Assembly (NCBI RefSeq): GCF_002259415.1
Contig: NZ_NPFY01000003.1
Coordinates: forward strand, 1 to 64,000
Direction: 5' to 3'
DNA: 64,000 nt
From: Rhodococcus sp. 14-2470-1b
GTDB lineage: Bacteria; Actinomycetota; Actinomycetes; Mycobacteriales; Mycobacteriaceae
Position numbers and translations under genes: made by a program. A model generated the notes under the pieces. It ran no database searches, was not told the DNA's origin, and worked only from the letters and a program-made list of their open reading frames with translations. Shown here piece after piece: positions 58,101 through 64,000 of the stretch (position 1 is the first letter of the stretch; each line of letters begins with the position of its first letter).

Positions 58101-59120
58101 CGCCTCCAGCCCGGTTCGTGTCACGTCGGTGCCACTGTTGTCCAGCAGTCCCCCGTCGACGACGATCACGATGTGCGCCACACCCGATGTCGCCGGGGCT
58201 CCACGCGTGAACTTGTTCCGCAGCGAAAGCTGTTCGCCCAGCGCACCTTCGAGTTCCAGGAACGAGCCGTAGATCATCCGAGCGCTGCCGACCCCGTCTT
58301 CGAGAAGCTCGTGCTGGGCGTGCGGAAGCCACTTGATCCAATCCCAGTGCATCACCGTGTCCGGCCCGCACACCACTGCGATCCGCACCTGATCCGGGTC
58401 GTGGAAAGAGCACAGTGACGCGACCATCGCACGCACCGTCGCTCGGGCAGCGGCGCGGTCTCCGGTGAGCGAGATCGCCGCGAATCCGCGCAGCGACACT
58501 GCCGTCGGCAGATCGTTCACGACCGAATGCGCACGCACGAAGCGTCGAAGGGATACCGCCGACACCGGCTCCAGTTCCTCGACCGGGCCGGTTTCCGGTG
58601 GCACGAGCCGGGTGGCCAATCTCTGCGCGCCGCGGCCGATCCGCACGTGAACGAAATCCGGGTCCGCGGTGCGGCGTTCCCACATTCGGTGAGTTCCGGC
58701 GAACGACCAGAGGACGGAAGGATCGGGGTGTGACCACTCGAGGGCTGTACGCTGCGCGTCGGCCGTGACGCGCACGTCCTTGCGCAACTGGTCCAGGTAA
58801 CGCAGGTAATCCTTGCGATCCTCGTTCGCCTCGGCGGTCCGCGCGCCGCCGCCTTTTCCTCCGCCCGCGACCATCCCCAGCATCGATACGAGCATCATTG
58901 CCGGAAACATCAGCATCATCGGGTTCGCAGCCATGCCCGAGGTGAACATCAATGCGACCATGCCTACCATCGCCGCCACCATGACCACGGGCATGAGCTT
59001 CATCAACAGATTTCCGGGGACGATCCGAGGAATTTCCGGTGGCGCCTGCAGCGTCACCTCGCCACCCGGCGTTCTCGGCACCGGACGACGGGCACCACGA
59101 ACGAAACGAACCGTACTCAC
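55101..59120 (-). CDS. eccC4: ESX-4 ATPase EccC4 (FtsK/SpoIIIE type)
   Basis: 1339 residues from a GTG at 59120 (VSTVRFVRGARRP), with GGGGGCAGCAGC just upstream. Two membrane helices at about 38-90 are rich in Met. A DUF/stalk region is followed by three FtsK-type ATPase domains with P-loops GATGSGKSEF near 480, GGPQTGKSTA near 845 and GDTECGKTSL near 1140, all with Gly-Lys-Ser/Thr. It is the motor of the secretion machine, fused in one chain (EccCa plus EccCb), as in ESX-4 generally. Substrate recognition is expected through the third domain. Confidence 0.95.
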   Translation of the reverse strand: MSTVRFVRGARRPVPRTPGGEVTLQAPPEIPRIVPGNLLMKLMPVVMVAAMVGMVALMFTSGMAANPMMLMFPAMMLVSMLGMVAGGGKGGGARTAEANEDRKDYLRYLDQLRKDVRVTADAQRTALEWSHPDPSVLWSFAGTHRMWERRTADPDFVHVRIGRGAQRLATRLVPPETGPVEELEPVSAVSLRRFVRAHSVVNDLPTAVSLRGFAAISLTGDRAAARATVRAMVASLCSFHDPDQVRIAVVCGPDTVMHWDWIKWLPHAQHELLEDGVGSARMIYGSFLELEGALGEQLSLRNKFTRGAPATSGVAHIVIVVDGGLLDNSGTDVTRTGLEAVTVLDLSGFATSLASSRGLRLVTENGTVGAVSGPGVEVFGQADMLSVAAAETVARRLSPFRTTSARHSDVTVDEGESISTWNRLLAISDVGDLDPMRVWTPRRGRDRLRVPIGVAPDGSAVEIDLKESAENGMGPHGLCIGATGSGKSEFLRTLVLGLVATHSPDQLNLVLVDFKGGATFAGLEDAPHVAAVITNLSDDLALVDRMKDALAGEMNRRQELLRDAGNFANVTDYEKARSSGAALAPMPALFIVVDEFSELLSQQPEFADLFVAIGRLGRSLHMHLLLASQRLEEGKLRGLDSHLSYRIGLKTFSANESRTVLGVPDAYHLPAQPGAGYLKCDSAEIMRFAASYVSGPYVRPRTARQVTGRSDVDIVPKLFGAFPVPVSPGDRTRELEQTHPVDTADLQADGARSVDDAQDARTVLDVVVERVRGHGNPAHDVWLPPLDRSPALDSLVGAADPAALAQRPATLRAPIGIVDRPFDQRRDLLQVDLSGAQGHLAIVGGPQTGKSTAVRTLIMSMASTHTPEQVQFYCLDFGGGTLNALIDLPHVGSTASRLDVDRVRRTVAEVTSVISRRERLFRQRGIDSMAEFRRRRTEHPVDPEDSFGDVFLVIDGWGSIRTDFEPLEQQLAAVAAQGLSYGVHLVVTATRWAEIRPATKDLIGTRIELRLGDASDSEFGRVKAARVPENRPGRGITKDGLHLLIGLPRLDGASSTTDLGAGITAALRSVSARYGDRAAPAVRMLPDSLPLADLRRVLVGRWPRARGEVAELWVPLGIDEAELKPVAIDFAEQAHFLVFGDTECGKTSLLKSISSSLVEANTPQQVKIIFADYRRTMLGLVDTDHLAGYAASQPVLNTMMTELASKLAERMPGPDVTSQQLRERSWWTGPEIFVIVDDYDLVATASGNPLTPLTEYLPHARDIGLHLVVARRSGGASRTMYDPVISRIRDLVSPGLVMSGSRDEGNLVGTVKPSPMPPGRGMLVDRRGQSLVQLAWSPA

Positions 59121-59338
59121 GCTGCTGCCCCCACCGTCTCGCGCTGTCCCCCGACACCGAGGCCGCGCTCGTTCCCAGGCGAGAGCGACTCCGGCCCGAA
59201 GGCTAACGCATGCGCGCACCGTGAGCCAGCCCTCGCCTCGGGCTTCGGAATAGCCCGCATCCCTCGTCGGTTGTGTTCACGAGGAGCGCCCGGTCGCTCT
59301 CGAACACGATATTTCTCGTCGAAAGGCTGGCATCGAGC

Positions 59339-60373
59339 ATGTCCTCTTCCCCGTCGCAACCGTTCTCTGTACCGTTGTCGATCCTCGATCTGGCACACAT
59401 AGGTCCAGGTGAAAGCGTCAGGGACAGTTTCGATGCGAGCGTCGAACTCGCCCGACACGCGGAGAAGTGGGGTTACCGGCGAATCTGGTACGCCGAGCAC
59501 CACAACATGAGCACCATCGCGTCGTCGGCGACGAGTGTGCTGATCGGTCACGTCGCCGCCAACACATCCACCATCCGGCTCGGATCGGGCGGAGTGATGT
59601 TGCCCAACCACGCACCGCTGACGATCGCCGAGCAGTTCGGCACCCTGGCCACGCTGCACCCGGGACGCATCGATCTGGGTCTCGGCCGAGCACCGGGTAG
59701 CGACCAGCAGACAATGCGCGCGATGCGCCGAGACCCGTCGTCGGCGGACCGATTCCCGCAGGAAGTTCAGGAACTTCAGGGGTTCCTCTCCGACAATTCC
59801 CTCGTGCCGGGCGTGGTGGCCACGCCAGGCGCAGGCACGGGAGTGCCGCTGTACATTCTGGGGTCGTCGTTGTTCGGCGCGCAGCTCGCGGCCGCCCTCG
59901 GTCTTCCGTTCGCTTTCGCATCGCACTTCGCACCCGATGCGCTCGAGCAGGCCGTATCGATCTATCGCCGTGAGTTCCGCCCGTCGGACCAGCTGGACGC
60001 CCCCTATGTCATCGCGGGTGTGAACGTGATCGCGGCCGACACCGAAGCCGATGCGCAGCAACAGTTCCTCGCCACCAAACGCAGTAGGGTCAGCTTGCTG
60101 CTCGGCCGTGGGCGAACCTTCACCGACGAGGAAGCGGACATGCTTCTCGACGCGCCGCAGGGCCGACAGATCATGCAGATGACCAAGTATTCGGCGGTGG
60201 GAACACCGGCAACGGTCCGGGATTACCTCGATCGGTTCGTGCGCCACGCCGACGCCGACGAGTTGATCGTGGCGTCCGGAGTCGTCGACCGGGCATCGTG
60301 GCTGCGGTCCTACGAACTCCTCGCCGAAGCGACCGGTCTGCGGAGTGAGGAACACGCAACCAGCGCAGTCTGA
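59339..60373 (+). CDS. LLM-class flavin-dependent oxidoreductase inside the ESX-4 locus
   Basis: 344 residues from an ATG at 59339. It has a bacterial-luciferase-like fold: [35 protein letters not shown] near 42-56, [18 protein letters not shown] near 82-99, and [20 protein letters not shown] near 109-128. This is the YhbW/FMN-type subgroup. It lies between eccC4 and eccD4, which are neighbours in the M. tuberculosis order, so it looks like an insertion between the two arms of the ESX-4 locus. Metabolic role unknown. Confidence 0.88.
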   Translation: MSSSPSQPFSVPLSILDLAHIGPGESVRDSFDASVELARHAEKWGYRRIWYAEHHNMSTIASSATSVLIGHVAANTSTIRLGSGGVMLPNHAPLTIAEQFGTLATLHPGRIDLGLGRAPGSDQQTMRAMRRDPSSADRFPQEVQELQGFLSDNSLVPGVVATPGAGTGVPLYILGSSLFGAQLAAALGLPFAFASHFAPDALEQAVSIYRREFRPSDQLDAPYVIAGVNVIAADTEADAQQQFLATKRSRVSLLLGRGRTFTDEEADMLLDAPQGRQIMQMTKYSAVGTPATVRDYLDRFVRHADADELIVASGVVDRASWLRSYELLAEATGLRSEEHATSAV

Positions 60374-60498
60374 TCGAACCGTCCTGCATATCGCCCGCAG
60401 GCACCGGTTCCGAGTATCGTGGGCCACGCTGGTTGCCAGGGGGGCACGAGCGGAGTGACTGTGCGCGACGGGGGAACATCAGTGACGAGGGACGAGCA

Positions 60499-62046
60499 GT
60501 GACGGGGGATGTTTCGCAGGCCGTGAACGGACACGGTGCGCGGTTGCAGCCGAACTCGGTGGAACCGAGCACCAGGAACGACACGCGGGGTCGAGGCGCT
60601 GCAGCGCCGCTCGATCTGTGTCGATTGACCGTGCTCGCCAAGTCCGCACAGGTGGACATGGCTCTACCCACCGACGTGCCGATCTCGTTGTTGATTCCGG
60701 GCATCGTCGACATCGTCGATTCGCGTGCGTCAGCCGGCAACGACAGGCACGGCCGGGACTGGGTGCTGTCCAAAGTCGGGATGCCGCCGATCTCGGGCAC
60801 TGCAACCCTCAACGAGGCGTCCGTCCGCGACGGCGAACTACTGGTTCTCGGTACCGCCGACGCCCCGGCGCTGCCGCCCCTGCACGACGATCTGATGTTC
60901 GCGGTGGCGTCCGTCGACAGCACGGGGGGTGGCTCGAGGGACGGCCTGTGGACAGCCGCCACCGCGCGGCGAGTGGGTTTCGTGACAAGTGCATCGGCGG
61001 TGTTGCTCGCCTGCATCGCCGCGATGCTTCCACTGCTGCAACTCGGCGGCCGCGTCGACGCCGGTCAGGTCGACGCCCGAAGCGTCACTGCAGCCGTGGC
61101 CGCGGCGACGGCTGCCGTGCTGATGATCGTTGCGGGAACCGTCGTCGGGAGATTCTATCGGGGCGACAGCACCGGTGTTTTTCTGTCCGCATGCGCGCTT
61201 CCACTTATGTTCGTGGCCGGATCTCGTTTCGTTCCCGGAGAATTCGGGGCACCGCACCTGGTGCTCGGCGGGGCTCTCGTCGGCGCCTCCGCCGTTCTTG
61301 CACTGCGTATCGGCGGCCATGGGTCCGCAGTGTTCACCGCGGCGAGTGCCGCGGCAGTCACCGTGTGTGCAGGCGCAACGGTGTCGATGTTCACCGATCT
61401 TCCGGTGAGCACCATCGGAGCGGGGACCACCGTCGTTGCGTTGGCCGGCTTGGCGGCCGCACCTCGTGTGTCGATGATGCAGGCAGGACTTCCACTACCG
61501 CCTGTACCGACGGCAGGTGCTCCGCTCGACGACGCAGGCGACGAAGACCCCACCAGTGCGGCCGAACTCGCCGATCGGGCGCGGCGAGCCCGTAGTCACC
61601 TGACCGGTCTCGTGTGTGCCGGCGGCGCGGCGGCCACGGGTGGCGCACTTCTGGCTGCGCTCGGATCGAGCGACGCCATCTATCGGCCGGGCGTGTCCCT
61701 TGCACTCGCGACGGCCTTGCTCCTGTTGTTGCGCGGGCGAACCTTCGCGCAGGTGAACCATGCGCTCCCTCTCGTCCTCGGCGGTGCTTCGATCCTTCTG
61801 GCCTTGGTTGCGGCCGTCGTGTTCACGCCGGCCGTGTCCGATTCGGACACGATTCAGCTGGCAGCCTTCGTCGCATGCGTCGCTGTGGCGCTCGTAGCGC
61901 TGTTCTTCGGTTCATCGGTGCCCACCAGGGAGTACTCCCCCGTCCTTCGGCGCACTGCAGAGCTGGTCGAGTACGCGGTGATCGCCACCGTGATCCCACT
62001 CGCGTGCTGGGTGTGTGGCCTGTACACGGCCATGCGCGCGCTGTGA
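60499..62046 (+). CDS. eccD4: ESX-4 membrane channel component EccD4
   Basis: 515 residues from a GTG at 60499 with GAGGGAC about seven bases upstream. The N-terminal ubiquitin-like domain (about 35-125: RLTVLAKSAQVDMALPTDVP, VSKVGMPP-like strand) is followed by eleven or so membrane helices from about 145 to the end. This is the standard EccD layout, which forms the inner part of the ESX membrane complex. The stop overlaps the mycP4 GTG (GTGA). Confidence 0.92.
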   Translation: MTGDVSQAVNGHGARLQPNSVEPSTRNDTRGRGAAAPLDLCRLTVLAKSAQVDMALPTDVPISLLIPGIVDIVDSRASAGNDRHGRDWVLSKVGMPPISGTATLNEASVRDGELLVLGTADAPALPPLHDDLMFAVASVDSTGGGSRDGLWTAATARRVGFVTSASAVLLACIAAMLPLLQLGGRVDAGQVDARSVTAAVAAATAAVLMIVAGTVVGRFYRGDSTGVFLSACALPLMFVAGSRFVPGEFGAPHLVLGGALVGASAVLALRIGGHGSAVFTAASAAAVTVCAGATVSMFTDLPVSTIGAGTTVVALAGLAAAPRVSMMQAGLPLPPVPTAGAPLDDAGDEDPTSAAELADRARRARSHLTGLVCAGGAAATGGALLAALGSSDAIYRPGVSLALATALLLLLRGRTFAQVNHALPLVLGGASILLALVAAVVFTPAVSDSDTIQLAAFVACVAVALVALFFGSSVPTREYSPVLRRTAELVEYAVIATVIPLACWVCGLYTAMRAL

Positions 62047-63500
62047 CGGTCCGATCGAGTCGGCGCGCCCAGGCACGAACACTGGCGGTGCCGATTGCTG
62101 CCGCGGTGATGGCGGCGACCATCGGAGCCGGTGTCGCGAGCGCGGACCGACCCGTCGTCGATCCGGGACTGCTGCCCGAACCGGGGCCTGCCGCCCCGCT
62201 CGATCCTACCGAGCAACGAAACGCTTGTGTACCGGTCTCCGAAATTGCCGACGGCAGTGCGATTCCCGCGGAACTGCAGGCACTGGACTTCGGGTCCGTG
62301 TGGCCGATTACCCGAGGCGCCGGGCAGGTCGTCGCCGTCATCGACACGGGCGTCTCACCGCACCCGAGACTGCCGGGACTGCGGCCGGGAGGCGACTACG
62401 TCCACAGGGGCGACGGACTGTCCGATTGCGACGCCCACGGAACTCTCGTTGCTGGTCTGATCGCCGCGTCTCAGGTGGAGGGCAGCGGCTTCGCCGGTGG
62501 CGCTCCGGAAGCTCAGATACTGTCGATCCGCCAGTCGAGCAACGCCTTTCGCGTCGTCCGGGAAGGCGGTGAGCCCGACACCGAGGATCCCGCTGCCGCG
62601 AACGCATCGGGCTACGGCAATGTGATGACGATGGCGATGGCCGTACGCACTGCCGCGGACCTCGGCGCGACCGTCATCAACATCTCCGAGGTCGCGTGCG
62701 TACCGGGCGGTACAGGTCCCGTCGACGGCCCCTTGGGCGCCGCGATCGAGTACGCCGTCACTGTCAAGGACGTCGTTGTGGTCGCTGCCGCAGGCAACAC
62801 CGGAGGCGGCGGGTCCGCGTGCGCCACGCAGAACCCCCTTCCCGACCCGACCGATCCGTTCGCCGATCAATGGGATCGCGTCGCCACCGTCGCGACACCG
62901 GCATGGTTCGACGATCAGGTTCTCACCGTCGGGTCGGTGAACCCCGATGGATCACCGGCAGCGTTCACCCTCGCGGGCCCGTGGGTCGACGTCGCGGCCC
63001 CGGGCACGGCGATGACGTCTCTGTCGCCGACGGGGACAGGACTCGCCGGCGGCACCATCGACAATCAGGGTGGTGTGACTCCGATCCAAGGGACGAGTTT
63101 CTCGGCTCCCCTGGTCGCCGCGGTTGCCGCATTGATCAGGGCGCACCGGCCCGACCTTCGGGCCGCCCAGGTGATCGAACGCATCGAGGCGACAGCGCAC
63201 GCACCCGCCGAGGGCTGGAATCCTCTCGTCGGTCACGGCGTCGTCGATCCGCTGGCCGCGGTTACCGGACAGGTACGCACCGACTCTGCGCAATTCCCTG
63301 CCTCGCCGGTCGACATCGCCGCGCCACTCGTGCCGGAGCCGCCCGACACCCGGCCGCGGACGGTGGCTCTGACCGGCGCGGCGGCGGTCGGTGTCGTCCT
63401 CGTTCTGGGTCTCGGATTGTCACTGCCTCTGCGGCGCCGAGTCCTCCCTCATTCGGACGGAAGCAGGGCTGCGTCCGGATCTGGTCCGACACCGTCGTGA
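62043..63500 (+). CDS. mycP4: Mycosin protease MycP4
   Basis: 485 residues from a GTG at 62043. A signal peptide covers about 1-35 (TLAVPIAAAVMAATIGAGVASA). The subtilase triad is Asp101 (AVIDTGVSPHP), His132 (DAHGTLVAGL) and Ser352 (GTSFSAPLVA). The oxyanion Asn region AAAGNTGGGG is intact. A C-terminal membrane helix (about 438-460) and a short tail complete the mycosin layout. The protease is membrane-anchored, facing outward, and needed for stability of ESX complexes. The 3' end overlaps the convergent eccB4 by 52 bases. Confidence 0.94.
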   Translation: MTVRSSRRAQARTLAVPIAAAVMAATIGAGVASADRPVVDPGLLPEPGPAAPLDPTEQRNACVPVSEIADGSAIPAELQALDFGSVWPITRGAGQVVAVIDTGVSPHPRLPGLRPGGDYVHRGDGLSDCDAHGTLVAGLIAASQVEGSGFAGGAPEAQILSIRQSSNAFRVVREGGEPDTEDPAAANASGYGNVMTMAMAVRTAADLGATVINISEVACVPGGTGPVDGPLGAAIEYAVTVKDVVVVAAAGNTGGGGSACATQNPLPDPTDPFADQWDRVATVATPAWFDDQVLTVGSVNPDGSPAAFTLAGPWVDVAAPGTAMTSLSPTGTGLAGGTIDNQGGVTPIQGTSFSAPLVAAVAALIRAHRPDLRAAQVIERIEATAHAPAEGWNPLVGHGVVDPLAAVTGQVRTDSAQFPASPVDIAAPLVPEPPDTRPRTVALTGAAAVGVVLVLGLGLSLPLRRRVLPHSDGSRAASGSGPTPS

Positions 63501-64000
63501 GCGGTCAAGGCTGCGTCTCGACTCAAAGCCGGCCCCACGCCGAGCAATTCGACTATCTGCCAGGGTGCGGACGCAGCCGCTCCGAAGCCCAGTGCCTTCG
63601 CCGCGTCCGCATCCGCGACCCCGTACCGCACGCCGGTGTCGGCCACGAAGAAGTATCCGTCTCGTCGCACGCTCGTCGGCGAGATCCCCGTGGTCTGCAC
63701 GAAACCTCCGCTACCCGGCTGCACGAACACTTCGTCGGCCGCAGGTCCCCCACCGTCGGCCTGCGCCAACGCAACGGGTCGAGCAGAGTCCGGCAGCGGA
63801 AGCACTCTGCCCGAGGAGAATTCGAGACGTGCGGTGGGGCCGCCGTCGGGCGCGTCCTGTGGGAGCCAGGCCACGCAGCCCACCGGCTCGGACTCTCGGT
63901 CGACGATCGACGGACGGGACCGCGGAAAAGTCTTCACCGCGAGCGAGTCGGCCGACGGTGCATCGCTGAGTGCGTCGGGAGTCAACGAGTCGATCTCCGG
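63449..64000 (-). CDS. eccB4: ESX-4 component EccB4, C-terminal part
   Basis: The window holds the last 183 residues; the 5' part lies beyond the right edge. Strands such as RVLPLPDSARPVALAQ and SVRRDGYFFVADTGVRYGVAD, followed by AKALGFGAAASAPWQIVELL, are typical of the periplasmic EccB repeats and central domain. EccB is a single-pass membrane subunit of the ESX core complex. Convergent overlap with mycP4 over 52 bases. Confidence 0.88.
   Translation of the reverse strand, partial: PEIDSLTPDALSDAPSADSLAVKTFPRSRPSIVDRESEPVGCVAWLPQDAPDGGPTARLEFSSGRVLPLPDSARPVALAQADGGGPAADEVFVQPGSGGFVQTTGISPTSVRRDGYFFVADTGVRYGVADADAAKALGFGAAASAPWQIVELLGVGPALSRDAALTAHDGVGPDPDAALLPSE

Overview
The window is chromosomal DNA of a GC-rich actinobacterium of the order Mycobacteriales, most likely a Rhodococcus or close relative. 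It has many GTG and TTG starts, 4-nt ATGA/GTGA stop-start overlaps, a whiB gene, SigD with its anti-sigma factor, GroEL1 with a His-rich tail, and an ESX-4 type VII secretion locus. Gene order matches what I remember of M. tuberculosis from about Rv3370c (dnaE2) to Rv3450c (eccB4), with large omissions and some inserted genes. I saw no tRNA, rRNA, insertion sequence, prophage or CRISPR array.

Layout. (1) 1-9 kb: an AAA ATPase, a truncated MprB-like sensor protein without its phospho-acceptor histidine, a phosphodiesterase, dnaE2 with a LexA box, and an MmpL-type transporter. (2) 9-14 kb: a two-domain acyl-CoA reductase (acrA1-like), then imuA'-imuB and a small membrane protein behind a second LexA box. 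All three mycobacterial mutasome genes are therefore within 11 kb. The imuA'-imuB junction carries three 17-bp repeats that form a chain of 6-residue minicistrons. (3) 14-21 kb: an envelope-sensing region with a Ser/Thr kinase, a membrane-LuxR fusion that looks like a collapsed two-component pair, a YqeB-like protein, a PspC-type histidine kinase with its regulator, and a PspC-domain membrane protein (a LiaFSR/EsrISR-like set). (4) 21-28 kb: guaA, choD, guaB3 and guaB2. (5) 28-36 kb: DUF5319 protein, rsdA-sigD, an Rv3415c-like protein, whiB3, groEL1-groES with a CIRCE operator, and a membrane Hsp70-like protein. (6) 36-45 kb: a tightly packed minus-strand run glmS-nnr-alr-hydrolase-tsaE-tsaB-rimI-tsaD covering cell-wall precursors, metabolite repair and tRNA t6A synthesis. 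(7) 45-51 kb: an esterase-fold protein lacking the nucleophile serine, an EspC-like protein and a large WxG-containing protein (a likely ESX substrate pair), an F420-type oxidoreductase, glmM, rpsI and rplM. (8) 52-64 kb: a DksA-like zinc-finger protein and the ESX-4 locus esxT, esxU, Rv3446c-like, eccC4, an LLM oxidoreductase, eccD4, mycP4 and the 3' part of eccB4.

Best candidates for new biology are the tandem ATGA minicistron coupler between imuA' and imuB with a possible third mutasome-operon gene, the membrane-LuxR fusion, the pseudo-kinase MprB relative, the EspC-like/WxG pair between glmS and glmM, and a dispersed intergenic palindrome. Gene names given by reference to M. tuberculosis rest on remembered synteny and on motifs seen here, not on a database search.
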